NCBI GenBank assembly: GCA_965224065.1 | Contig: CBDCYF010000005.1 | Location: 124,001-188,000, forward strand | DNA: 64,000 bases | Source of the DNA: JAOTZA01 sp965224065 | GTDB taxonomy: Bacteria > Acidobacteriota > Thermoanaerobaculia > Multivoradales > JAHEKO01 | Direction of reading: 5' to 3' | Program-made: the position numbers and the translations under genes | The notes under the pieces: generated by a model | Told to the model about the DNA's origin: nothing | The model's database searches: none | What the model saw: the letters and a program-made list of their open reading frames with translations, nothing else | Shown here: in pieces, positions 41,959 through 51,139 of the stretch | How the letters are laid out: each line of letters starts with the position of its first letter | Position numbering within the stretch: the stretch's first letter is position 1

Positions 41959-44900
41959 ATGACCGCAGAGACAAGAAAACGGATCAACCGGGGGGCGCTG
42001 GGGACCTTTGCGATCTGCGCGGCCTCGTTGCTGCTCGCGCCGGCTGCCGAATCCGATGACCGCGACCTGTTCCGCCAGGCGGCGGCCCGCCCCTATGTCA
42101 TGGTCCTCTTTGACACCACTGGGTCGATGGCCGACAACCTCGCCGGCAACGACACCGCGCTGGAGGACGACGATCCTTCGTCGAAGCTCTTCCTGGCCAA
42201 GCAGGCGCTCGACGCAGTGCTCGAGGAGGTGGACGGGGTCAACTTCGGGTTCGCAACCTTTCCCAACCAGAACCAGCACTATGTGGACTTCAAGAACGAC
42301 AACGGCACCTGGATAACCGACCGAAACGGAAGCGGTACGACACAGAACTGTGTCGGCTGGGAGCCCAACAACGACACCGCTTCCGACCGCTCGGAGGGCT
42401 ACACTTACAAGTTCCCGACCACCACCAATCCCCGCGGTCTCGAGGTCGGCGACATCTTGCCGATGGACTGGGGCAGCGACAACGTCGAGGCCATCCGCCA
42501 CCGTCTGGCGCCGAACCTGGCCTTGGGTGAGGCGACTCCGGATTACGGGATTGCGCGGTATTTCGAAGACAGCGACACTTCCGGTACCGACTACCGGGCG
42601 CTGAGAAACGGGGCGGCGCGGCCCTTTATCGCCCGTGGGTTGACCCCGCTGGCCTCGACACTCCAGACCTTTGGTAACTGGTATCAGACTTGGCGGCCGC
42701 TGGCGGAGGCCGGTGATCCCGCGCTCGCCGCCGGGTGTAAACGAACCTTTGTGATTCTGCTCACCGACGGGTTTGAGACTTGCGGCGGCACTCCGACCGG
42801 TCAGGCGGCACCCACCATCGCCGCCCAGTTACTGGCTGACAACAGCATCCGCACGTATGTCGTCGGCTTCGCCGTCGACAACCCGGCGCTCGACCAGATC
42901 GCCGTAGCGGGAGGCACCGACGCTTCGCCCAATCCCGATGGTTCCCTCAATCCAGGGGATCCGGAGCACGAGGCCTTTTTTGCCGCCGACCAAGCCGAGC
43001 TGATTGACCAGCTCAACGCCATCCTCCGGGAGATCCAGCGGACCGCGCGCAGCTTTGCGACCGCGGCGGTGCCGTCGGTCGTCGGGACCGCGGCGGAAAA
43101 CGCCTATCTGACGTCCTTTAGCCCGGTAAACGATGGAGCTTCGTTGTGGCCCGGCCGGATCGACGGCTGGGTCAAACCGATCCCGACCGTGGCCGTCGGC
43201 GGCGCCGGCGGCAGTCGTCAGGTGCCGGACCGCACCAAGCGTTGCTCCGGTCCCGATGATGAAGCCTGTCTGGCGTGGGACGCCGGAGAAGAGGTCCTCA
43301 GCCAAGCGCCGACCCAGTCGCAGGTGGACTCCGGGATTTACAAGCTCTCGAACACCGGGTTCAACCGCCGCCGCGTCTATTTCTCGCGGTTGCGCAGAAA
43401 CGAAGAAGTCCCCGGCCGGCGGCGGATGTTCCGGCCCCCGGGGAACCTCAACGCGCAAAAGGAGCTCTACGGCCCCAGCGGCATGGGCTTTGCGCTACCG
43501 GTCGACCAGAACGATCCGCTTCAGGTGGCGGCCTTTGTCGACGCCGGTACCGAGGTCATCGCTGACACCCTGAAGATCAAGCAAGCCCTGATCGAGAAAC
43601 CGGCGCCCGAGGTCGGTGACGAGATCAAGAGCTTTGTGTTTGGCGACATCTTTCACTCCGACCCGGCGGTTCTGACCGATCCGCAGCGGGTGCGTTATTT
43701 CTCGGCCGATCTGGAGGGAGCGCTCGAGGCGTGTGGCGTCTCGAACACAGATCGGAAGCGCTACCCCTGCTTTGTGAAGGAGCACAGCTTCCGCCGCCGG
43801 GTGTTGTTTGCCGGCACCAACGACGGGGCGCTGCACGCGATCGATGCCGGGCTCCCCGAGCTCGACCCCGACAACGGCGCGGTGAGCTACACGCGGGGCT
43901 CGGGCAAAGAGCTCTTCGCCTTTGTGCCGCGCTCGGTCCTTCCGGCGGTGCGGGAGATGTCTCAGGATTCGGGGCAGCAGTTCACGGTCGACGGCCCGGT
44001 GGTCATCGACGACGTCCTGATCGACCCGATCAGCGAAGTGACCGATCCCCCGGATCCGGACGAGCGGGAATGGAGGTCGGTGCTGGTCGGCGGGCTGCGC
44101 GAAGGGGGCCGTGCGTACTACGCGCTCGATGTCACCCAGCCCGATACCTACGATTCCGACACCCGGATTCCGAACGCGACCAGCCACGTCCCCGAGTGCG
44201 CCGGCGGCGGTGCGGATTGCGGCCCGGTGGCGTATCCGTCGATCCTGTGGGAGTTCACCGACGAGTGGGACGAGGACGGCGCGCCGGCTGGCGCGGTCGA
44301 GGGTTATCGACCCGATCTCGCTCACACCTGGTCGAAGGTCAACACCGGCAGGATCCGGGTCATGGAAGGCGCCGATATCGTCGACAAGTACGTCGCGATC
44401 TTTGGCGGCGGCATGGACGCCGATTTCAAGGCCCGGCCGTTTGACGATTCGGGCAACCCTCGGGCCTATTCGGGCAACTTTTTGTACATGGTGGATATCG
44501 AGACCGGCAAGACCATCTACAAGCGGCGGCTGGACCTGGTCCGGACCTCGGCTCCGTCGGGCGATATCGCGCTGGACGACACCACGGGCGCCTTTCGGGT
44601 GCCGAGCTCGGCGCCCAGCGAGCCCGCGGCGGTCGACACCGACTTCGACAGCTATATCGACACGATCTACATCGGCACCACCGGGGGGTACCTCTACAAG
44701 GTGGACCTGAGCGTGCCGGAGCCGCTCAAGACCGTCACCGTCAAGAACTACCTGGTCAACGTCAACACCGGTTCCGGGTTCACCCCCGAGACGCATCTGG
44801 TCGAGCGTGTCGTGGCGGCCGGTTGGGAACCGTTCGCGGTCTACAGCACGCATTGCGCGAGCGGCGCGCCGTGCACGCGGCCGATCTACTACCCGCCGTC

Positions 44901-45594
44901 GGTGATCTTTGTCAACGAGCTTTCCAAGTTCGCTCTCGCGCTGGGCGTCGGCGACCGCGAGGATATCAACCTCAAGAACCAGCCCGAGGCCCACTTTTCG
45001 GTCCTTATCGACCAGAATTTCTCACAAACCACCTCGGGTTTGCCGCTCGACGAGGGAGATTTTGTCCACACCGACCGGGCCAGCGCCGACGAGGGGAGCT
45101 GTGTCAACGACATCTTGTTCACCCCTCCGCCCGGCAAACAGAACGGCTGGGTGTTGGACATGGACGCCGACGAGAGGATGCTCAACAAGCCCTTTGCCCT
45201 GGCGGGTCTGGTGACGTTTACCACGTTCATCCCGGATACGCTGGTGACCACCGGAGGTGCCTGCGGCGCCGACGGTCTGAGCCGGCTCTACGGTCTGCGG
45301 CTGCCCTGCGCCAACTCACTCACCGACGACATCCTGCTCGAGGAGGTCAACGACTTCGTGACTCAGCCGTTTGTCGATGCCGGACACGCGGACGAGGGCG
45401 ACGATCCGAATGCCCAGCCGGCCTACGACGCCGACCTGATCGCCCTACACGATTCCTTGAAGGATCAGTTTCCCGCGGAATGCACGTTTACCAACTACAC
45501 GCTGGATCTCAAGGTCCTGTTGTCGCGCACCGGTGTCTCGACCCTGGTACCGATTCCGGTCTGTGTCATCGAGCGCAACTGGAAAGAGTTCTGA
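41959..45594 (+). CDS. pilY1: PilY1-type pilus tip adhesin
   Basis: A 1211-residue exported protein. Signal peptide (TFAICAASLLLAPAA). N-terminal von Willebrand A domain from about 45 with MIDAS residues Asp52, Thr54, Ser56 (VMVLFDTTGSMADN) and KRTFVILLTDGFETCGG. The C-terminal half (about 560-1000) is the PilC/PilY1 beta-propeller, with VLFAGTNDGALHAIDAG and a Ca2+-loop DTDFDSYIDTIYIGTTGGYLYKV (Asp-rich loop followed by the propeller blade). PilY1 caps type IV pili, helps extension and surface sensing. Position after PilX is standard. Start ATG has TTGGAGG upstream. Confidence 0.93.
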   Translation: MTAETRKRINRGALGTFAICAASLLLAPAAESDDRDLFRQAAARPYVMVLFDTTGSMADNLAGNDTALEDDDPSSKLFLAKQALDAVLEEVDGVNFGFATFPNQNQHYVDFKNDNGTWITDRNGSGTTQNCVGWEPNNDTASDRSEGYTYKFPTTTNPRGLEVGDILPMDWGSDNVEAIRHRLAPNLALGEATPDYGIARYFEDSDTSGTDYRALRNGAARPFIARGLTPLASTLQTFGNWYQTWRPLAEAGDPALAAGCKRTFVILLTDGFETCGGTPTGQAAPTIAAQLLADNSIRTYVVGFAVDNPALDQIAVAGGTDASPNPDGSLNPGDPEHEAFFAADQAELIDQLNAILREIQRTARSFATAAVPSVVGTAAENAYLTSFSPVNDGASLWPGRIDGWVKPIPTVAVGGAGGSRQVPDRTKRCSGPDDEACLAWDAGEEVLSQAPTQSQVDSGIYKLSNTGFNRRRVYFSRLRRNEEVPGRRRMFRPPGNLNAQKELYGPSGMGFALPVDQNDPLQVAAFVDAGTEVIADTLKIKQALIEKPAPEVGDEIKSFVFGDIFHSDPAVLTDPQRVRYFSADLEGALEACGVSNTDRKRYPCFVKEHSFRRRVLFAGTNDGALHAIDAGLPELDPDNGAVSYTRGSGKELFAFVPRSVLPAVREMSQDSGQQFTVDGPVVIDDVLIDPISEVTDPPDPDEREWRSVLVGGLREGGRAYYALDVTQPDTYDSDTRIPNATSHVPECAGGGADCGPVAYPSILWEFTDEWDEDGAPAGAVEGYRPDLAHTWSKVNTGRIRVMEGADIVDKYVAIFGGGMDADFKARPFDDSGNPRAYSGNFLYMVDIETGKTIYKRRLDLVRTSAPSGDIALDDTTGAFRVPSSAPSEPAAVDTDFDSYIDTIYIGTTGGYLYKVDLSVPEPLKTVTVKNYLVNVNTGSGFTPETHLVERVVAAGWEPFAVYSTHCASGAPCTRPIYYPPSVIFVNELSKFALALGVGDREDINLKNQPEAHFSVLIDQNFSQTTSGLPLDEGDFVHTDRASADEGSCVNDILFTPPPGKQNGWVLDMDADERMLNKPFALAGLVTFTTFIPDTLVTTGGACGADGLSRLYGLRLPCANSLTDDILLEEVNDFVTQPFVDAGHADEGDDPNAQPAYDADLIALHDSLKDQFPAECTFTNYTLDLKVLLSRTGVSTLVPIPVCVIERNWKEF

Positions 45595-46331
45595 TGCGGC
45601 GCTCGGGGCTCTTTGCCCTCGCCCTTTTTCTCCTGGCCGGCTCCTCCGTGGGGCCGGCCTCTGCGGATCTGCTGGTGACTCGGGCCGGCGAGGTGGTGGT
45701 CACCCGGGGCGCGTGGGAGGTTCGCGGAAAAACCGTGGTTTTCACCGGCTCGGACGGGGTGCTGCGCTCGCTGCGCGCTGCCGACGTCGACCTCGAGGAG
45801 AGCCGACAGCGCACTCTGGCGGCGGAGGTGCGTCGAGCCAAGGCGTCTTCGGCGGCGGAGTCAAAGCCCGAGATCTCTTCGGAAGCTCCCCGCAAGGCGG
45901 TCCTGGTCCTCACCGACGCCGACGTCCGGCACGTGCGGACGGCCCCCAAAGGGGATCGGGCGGAACCGGCGGCCGATGAGCCCTCGGGGAACCGGGCGGA
46001 GGCCGAGGAGCTGCTCCGGGTGACCCGGTGGAGTGAGGATCTGACGGCCGACGGTGTCGAGATTCGGGGAACTCTGCGCAATGTCTCGGATGCCCTCGTG
46101 GCCGGGGTCTCGTTGGTGGTCGATCTCAAGGGAGAAGACGGGCGGGTCGTGGAATCGAGACCGGCGAGCCTGGTTCGCCGATCGCTGACGGCTGGTGAGG
46201 CGACGCCGTTTACGGCTCGCTTCGACCGTCTGGTGATTTTCGATCAGCCCTCGTTTGTGGCTCGGGGATCGCAATTGGCCCCCGCGCAGGCATCAGAAGC
46301 CGCCGACGCCGCCGACGCCGAGTCCCAATAG
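45594..46331 (+). CDS. Secreted protein at end of pilus operon, unknown
   Basis: A 245-residue protein, ATG overlapping the PilY1 stop (TGATG). Signal peptide (GLFALALFLLAGSSVGPASA); short beta domain with LLVTRAGEVVVTRGAWEVRG, which recalls small surface-exposed beta repeats; charged low-complexity middle; and a C-terminal segment GVEIRGTLRNVSDALVAGVS that fits an FxLYD-like immunoglobulin-type fold. No known family. Translational coupling implies a role in pilus function. Confidence 0.65.
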   Translation: MRRSGLFALALFLLAGSSVGPASADLLVTRAGEVVVTRGAWEVRGKTVVFTGSDGVLRSLRAADVDLEESRQRTLAAEVRRAKASSAAESKPEISSEAPRKAVLVLTDADVRHVRTAPKGDRAEPAADEPSGNRAEAEELLRVTRWSEDLTADGVEIRGTLRNVSDALVAGVSLVVDLKGEDGRVVESRPASLVRRSLTAGEATPFTARFDRLVIFDQPSFVARGSQLAPAQASEAADAADAESQ

Positions 46332-46402
46332 GACGACCGCCATCCTCGTCACCTTGCTAGACTCCAGCGTTCGCAGAGCGCGGGGTCTCCCAGAGGTAGC
46401 AG

Positions 46403-46930
46403 ATGCCGACACATTCCTATCGTGGGGTCGAACCGCGCCTCGGCCGTGGCGTCTTTCTGGCGCCCGACGCGCGGGTGATCGGTGACGTCGAGGTGGGGGA
46501 TGACGTCTCGTTCTGGTTTCACACCGTGGCGCGTGGCGATGTCAACAAGATCCGGATCGGACCCCGGTCGAACATCCAGGACGGTAGCGTGCTGCACGTC
46601 ACTCACCGGCGCCACTCGCTGGAGATCGGCGCGGGGGTGGTGGTGGGCCACGGCGCGATCCTGCACGGATGCCGGATCGAAGACGGCGCTCTGGTCGGGA
46701 TCGGCGCGCGGATCCTCGACGGCGCGGTGGTCGAGGCCGGCGCCCAGGTGGGGGCGGCGGCGGTGGTGGCGCCCGGAAAGACCGTTCCCGCAGGACACCT
46801 GGCGCTGGGCGTTCCGGCGCGGGCGGTCCGTCCGCTCACCCGCGAGGAGACCGCGGAGATCGGCCGCATCGCCGAGCGCTATGTGAGGCTCAAAGACGAG
46901 TACCGGAAAGCGATGGCGCTGGCGGGCTGA
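46403..46930 (+). CDS. Gamma carbonic anhydrase family protein
   Basis: A 175-residue left-handed beta-helix of hexapeptide repeats (IGDVEVGDDVSFWFHTVAR, ILDGAVVEAGAQVGA) with the three Zn-ligand His positions in LHVTHRR and VVVGHGAILHGC. The C-terminal helix (AERYVRLKDEYRKAM) is normal. Family members hydrate CO2 or have lost activity (YrdA-like); catalytic residues cannot be fully judged. Lies directly before hisS. Confidence 0.85.
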   Translation: MPTHSYRGVEPRLGRGVFLAPDARVIGDVEVGDDVSFWFHTVARGDVNKIRIGPRSNIQDGSVLHVTHRRHSLEIGAGVVVGHGAILHGCRIEDGALVGIGARILDGAVVEAGAQVGAAAVVAPGKTVPAGHLALGVPARAVRPLTREETAEIGRIAERYVRLKDEYRKAMALAG

Positions 46931-46931
46931 G

Positions 46932-48215
46932 ATGTCAACCAAGCTCAGAGCAGTCAAGGGGACGCGGGATCTGTTGCCGCCCGACACGACCGTGTGGGCG
47001 GCGGTGGAGGACCGGGCCCGAAAGGTCTTCGGCCTCTACGGATACGAGGAGATCCGCACACCGATTCTGGAGCCCACCGAGCTCTTTGTCCGCGGCGTCG
47101 GGGCGTCGACCGATATTGTCGGCAAGGAGATGTACCGGTTCGAGGATCGGAAGGGGCGAGAGTTGAGCCTGAGGCCGGAGGGCACGGCGCCGGTGGCGCG
47201 CGCCTGGATCCAGCGTGGGGAGCGGGAATGGGTGCTCCCCTCGCGGCTTTTCTACATCGGCCCGCACTTTCGATACGAGCGGCCGCAGAGGGGACGTTAC
47301 CGCCAGTTCCACCAGATCGGCGCCGAGCTGGTGGGCGACCCCGGCCCTTACTCGGATGCCGAGCTCATCGTCATGCTCGTGGCCTTCCTGGAGGACCTGG
47401 GGCTTGGCGAGCTCGAGGTGGCGGTCAATACGGTCGGAGATTCGGATTCGAGGCACCGGTATAGACGGCGGCTGGTGGACTATCTGACTCCGCATCGGGA
47501 GGAGCTCAGCGAGGAGAGCCGGACACGGCTCGAGTCCAACCCGCTGCGAATCCTCGACACAAAGAGCCCCGCCGAACGGGAGCTCTTGCGCCAGGCGCCG
47601 AGTCTCGAGGACGCGTTGAGCTCGGAGGCGCGAGATCATTTTGCGACCGTCCGCAAGCTTCTCGAGCGCAGCGGCATCGCCCACCGGGTCGAGCCGCATC
47701 TGGTTCGCGGTCTCGACTACTATTCCCGCACGGTTTTCGAGATCTCGGCAGCCGGGTTGGGCGCCCACGACGCGATCGTCGGTGGTGGCCGCTACGACGG
47801 TCTTTTGGAGGAGCTAGGGGGGCCGGATCTGTCGGCGATCGGGTTTGCGATCGGCCAGGATCGTCTGATCGATGTTCTGCCGGCGAGCTTTACCGAGCGG
47901 GTCGGGATCCCCGGACCGGTGACGGTTGTGGCGATCGAGCCGCTCGGTCCAGAAAGCGCCTTTGAAACGGCGGCCGAGTTGCGCTCCCACGGCATGGCCG
48001 CGGTGGCCGAGTTCGGCGCCTCCGTCAAGTCGGCCCTCAAGCGGGCCGACCGCGCAGGGCGACGATGGGTCGTCTTGGTCGGCGAGGAGGAACGGGCAAG
48101 GGGCGGCGTCATGCTCAAGGATCTCGATGCCGGCGAGCAGTCGTTTGTGAGCCGAGAGGATCTGGTCGGTCACCTGGCCGAGCGCTCAGCCGGCGATCCG
48201 GAGGCCCGGGGATGA
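46932..48215 (+). CDS. hisS: Histidyl-tRNA synthetase
   Basis: A 427-residue class II synthetase. N-terminal AVKGTRDLLPPD, motif 2 LSLRPEGTAPVARA and FYIGPHFRYERPQRGRYRQF, His-specific LVRGLDYYSRTVFE, GGGRYDGLLEELGG and motif 3 AIGFAIGQDRL, plus the anticodon-binding domain at the end. Charges tRNA-His. Its ATG is one base after the carbonic-anhydrase stop and its stop overlaps aspS (ATGA). Confidence 0.96.
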   Translation: MSTKLRAVKGTRDLLPPDTTVWAAVEDRARKVFGLYGYEEIRTPILEPTELFVRGVGASTDIVGKEMYRFEDRKGRELSLRPEGTAPVARAWIQRGEREWVLPSRLFYIGPHFRYERPQRGRYRQFHQIGAELVGDPGPYSDAELIVMLVAFLEDLGLGELEVAVNTVGDSDSRHRYRRRLVDYLTPHREELSEESRTRLESNPLRILDTKSPAERELLRQAPSLEDALSSEARDHFATVRKLLERSGIAHRVEPHLVRGLDYYSRTVFEISAAGLGAHDAIVGGGRYDGLLEELGGPDLSAIGFAIGQDRLIDVLPASFTERVGIPGPVTVVAIEPLGPESAFETAAELRSHGMAAVAEFGASVKSALKRADRAGRRWVVLVGEEERARGGVMLKDLDAGEQSFVSREDLVGHLAERSAGDPEARG

Positions 48216-50002
48216 CGCGGCAGGCCGCGGGCGAGCTGAGACGGGCGGACGAAGGCCGCCGGGTGCTGTTGCGGGGCTGGGTGCACCGGCGCCGCCCACA
48301 CGGGGGCCTGACCTTTCTCAACCTCCGCGATCGGTCCGGGATCGTCCAGGTGGTGCTGCGCCCGGCGGACCATCCTTCGGCGGCCGAGGCGCTCGAGGCG
48401 GCGCGGCTCGAGTGGGTCGTCGAAGTGACCGGGACCGTGGTGGCGCGCGACGAGGAGGCGATCAACCCCGAGATGGAGACCGGTGAGATCGAGGTGGTGG
48501 CGGAGCAAGCGCGCGTCCTGTCGCCCGCCGAGCCTCTGCCCTTTGGCCCGGAGACACCGGTGGACGAGGTGGCCGAGGAGACGCGCCTCCGTTTTCGCTA
48601 TCTCGACCTGCGGCGCGTCGAGCTGCAACAAAACCTCATCCTGCGCGACCGCATCACCTTGGCGATCCGCAACTACTTCCACGAGCGCGGCTTTGTGCAC
48701 GTGGAGACCCCGATCCTGACCCGGTCGACCCCCGAAGGGGCGCGGGACTATCTCGTGCCCAGCCGGGTGCGTCGTGGCTCCTTCTACGCCTTGCCCCAGT
48801 CCCCCCAGATCTTCAAGCAGATCCTGATGGTCAGCGGGCTCGAGCGCTATGTGCAAATTGCGCGCTGCTTTCGCGACGAGGACTTGCGGGCGGATCGGCA
48901 GCCCGAGTTCACCCAGATCGACGTCGAAATGTCGTTTGTACAGGACGAGGACATCTTCGAGCTGGTGGAAGGTCTTTTTGCGCGCGTGTTCCCGATTGTC
49001 GGGGTCGAGCCGCCGGTTCCGTTTCGCCGTCTGGACTATGCCGAGGCCATGGATCGTTTTGGCAGCGATCGGCCCGATCTCCGCTTCGATCTGGAGATTC
49101 GCGATCTCACCGCGGAGCTCGGGGAGAGCGGTTTTCGAGGCTTTCGGGCCACGGTCGAGGGCGGAGGAGTTGTCCGTGGCTTCTCGGTGCCGGGCGCGGC
49201 GGCGGCCAGCCGTAAAACCGTCGACGGCTGGGCGGAGATCGCGCGCTCGCGGGGCGCCGCGGGTGTGCTGACCCTACGTAACCGCGGCGAGGGGCCCGAG
49301 TTTCAGGTCAAGGGCGCGCTGAGCGAATCGGAGCTCGCCCGGGCGGCCAAATCGCTGGAGCTTGCCGAAGGCGATCTGGCTCTCCTCGTGGCCGCCCCAG
49401 TGGCGACCGCGCGTGCCGCACTCGGCGAGCTCCGGCTCCGGCTGGCCCGGGAGTACGGGCTGGTGGCGGAGGGGCGCCACGAGTTTCTGTGGGTGACGGG
49501 GTTCCCGCTCTTTGAATGGGACGATGAGGCGTCGAGGTGGTTCTCGTGCCACCATCCGTTCAGCGCCCCGGTGGCCGCCGACGTCCCACACCTGGCGTCG
49601 GACCCGGGAGCGGTCCGGGCGCAGGCCTACGACATCGTGTTGAACGGCGCCGAGCTGGGCGGCGGCTCGATTCGAATTCACGACAGCGCGCTGCAGAGCC
49701 GGATCTTCGAGGTCCTGGGGATGAGCCCGGACGAAGCGCGGTCCCGGTTCGGGTTTCTTCTCGATGCCCTGAGCTATGGCGCGCCACCCCACGGTGGCAT
49801 CGCCCTCGGTCTGGATCGGCTGGTGATGATGATGGCGGGTGCCGAGTCGCTTCGGGACGTCATCGCCTTTCCCAAGACGACCTCGGCGTCCTGTCTGATG
49901 ACCGAAGCCCCGTCGTCCGTGGATCGCGCGCAGCTCGATGAGCTGGGCCTGGCCGTTGTGCCCGGCGGGCGCGCCGACCCCGCCGACGAGCCGAGCGGGT
50001 GA
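48212..50002 (+). CDS. aspS: Aspartyl-tRNA synthetase, bacterial type with GAD insert
   Basis: A 596-residue class II synthetase. OB-fold anticodon domain (GWVHRRRPHGGLTFLNLRD), motif 2 (QIARCFRDEDLRADRQPEFTQ), a GAD-type insert in the middle, and motif 3 (GGIALGLDRLVMMMAG). His30 in RRRPHGG is the residue found in non-discriminating bacterial AspRS (Leu in the E. coli enzyme), so it may also charge tRNA-Asn and depend on GatCAB. Coupled to hisS by ATGA and to aroB by GTGA. Confidence 0.95.
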   Translation: MTRQAAGELRRADEGRRVLLRGWVHRRRPHGGLTFLNLRDRSGIVQVVLRPADHPSAAEALEAARLEWVVEVTGTVVARDEEAINPEMETGEIEVVAEQARVLSPAEPLPFGPETPVDEVAEETRLRFRYLDLRRVELQQNLILRDRITLAIRNYFHERGFVHVETPILTRSTPEGARDYLVPSRVRRGSFYALPQSPQIFKQILMVSGLERYVQIARCFRDEDLRADRQPEFTQIDVEMSFVQDEDIFELVEGLFARVFPIVGVEPPVPFRRLDYAEAMDRFGSDRPDLRFDLEIRDLTAELGESGFRGFRATVEGGGVVRGFSVPGAAAASRKTVDGWAEIARSRGAAGVLTLRNRGEGPEFQVKGALSESELARAAKSLELAEGDLALLVAAPVATARAALGELRLRLAREYGLVAEGRHEFLWVTGFPLFEWDDEASRWFSCHHPFSAPVAADVPHLASDPGAVRAQAYDIVLNGAELGGGSIRIHDSALQSRIFEVLGMSPDEARSRFGFLLDALSYGAPPHGGIALGLDRLVMMMAGAESLRDVIAFPKTTSASCLMTEAPSSVDRAQLDELGLAVVPGGRADPADEPSG

Positions 50003-51099
50003 GCCCGGCCCGTCTCGAGCTCCACCATGCGGACGGCACGACACCCGTGCTGGTCGGCGCCGGTGCGCTGGCGGCCGGTGACGAGCTGGAGCCGCATGTC
50101 GGCGGGCGCCGGGTCTTTGTCGTGACCTCGGAGCCCGTCCGGGCCCTTCACGGGCACGCCTTGGAGCCCCTGCAGGCGCTCGCCGGACACACCCAGGTGT
50201 TGGAAGTTCCCGACGGCGAGAGCGCCAAGCGCTTGTCGGTGGCCGAAGAGCTCTGCCGCTCGATGGCTCTGGGCGGCGGCAAGCGAGACAGTCTGATCGT
50301 CGGGTTTGGCGGGGGCACGGTTGGTGATCTCGCCGGTTTCGCGGCCGCGGTGTTTTTGCGCGGCGTCGACGTTGTCCTGGCGCCGACCACTCTGCTGGCC
50401 CAGGTCGACGCGGCCGTCGGTGGCAAGACGGGGGTCAATCTACCGGAAGCCAAAAACTTGGTGGGCGCCTTCCACCACCCGGTGGCGGTGGTCAGCGACA
50501 CCCGGCTGCTCCAGACTCTCCCGGTGGCCGAGCTGCGCTCCGGCCTGGTCGAGGTGATCAAGATCGCGGTGCTCGAAGACCCGCGCCTGCTCGAGACGGT
50601 CGAGAGGGACCTCGATCGGCTGCTGGGCGGAGACGCCGAGGCGCTGGCCACCGTGGTCGAGGCCGCCGCGGCGGCCAAGATCTCGGTCGTCGAAAAGGAC
50701 CCGGCCGAGAAAGGTGTTCGCAAGCTGCTCAATCTCGGCCACACTCTGGGACACGCGCTGGAGGCCGCCTGCGCCTATCGTGGCCTGCGCCATGGTGAGG
50801 CGGTCGGTCATGGGTTGTTGTTTGCCCTGGGCCTCGCCGAGAGCCGGGGCCTGCGGGCGGCCGACGCCGATCGGATTCGGGCTCTTCTGGCGCGCCTGAG
50901 CCTTCCGGCGCTGCCGCCGTTGGCCGCGGGGGATCTGGTCGAGCGTATGCGCCGGGACAAAAAGGGCGACGAGAGGTGTCTTACCTGGGTCCTGCCGACG
51001 GCGATCGGAACGGCGCGGCTCGACAGCGATGTCTCGTTCGAAGAGGTCCGCTCCCGCCTGGAGGAGTTTCTGCGCCAGGACCGTCCGCGGCGCTTCTGA
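49999..51099 (+). CDS. aroB: 3-Dehydroquinate synthase
   Basis: A 366-residue enzyme of the shikimate pathway cyclising DAHP to 3-dehydroquinate using NAD+ and Zn2+. Motifs: FGGGTVGDLAGFAAAVFLRG, PTTLLAQVDAAVGGKTGVNL, FHHPVAVVSD, LNLGHTLGHALE (Zn His) and RHGEAVGHGL. GTG start overlaps aspS stop. The aspS-aroB link is a matter of co-transcription only. Confidence 0.95.
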   Translation: MSPARLELHHADGTTPVLVGAGALAAGDELEPHVGGRRVFVVTSEPVRALHGHALEPLQALAGHTQVLEVPDGESAKRLSVAEELCRSMALGGGKRDSLIVGFGGGTVGDLAGFAAAVFLRGVDVVLAPTTLLAQVDAAVGGKTGVNLPEAKNLVGAFHHPVAVVSDTRLLQTLPVAELRSGLVEVIKIAVLEDPRLLETVERDLDRLLGGDAEALATVVEAAAAAKISVVEKDPAEKGVRKLLNLGHTLGHALEAACAYRGLRHGEAVGHGLLFALGLAESRGLRAADADRIRALLARLSLPALPPLAAGDLVERMRRDKKGDERCLTWVLPTAIGTARLDSDVSFEEVRSRLEEFLRQDRPRRF

Positions 51100-51139
51100 C
51101 GCGACCCCTCGGCGCCTCGGGCTGCTAGACTGGCCGGGA

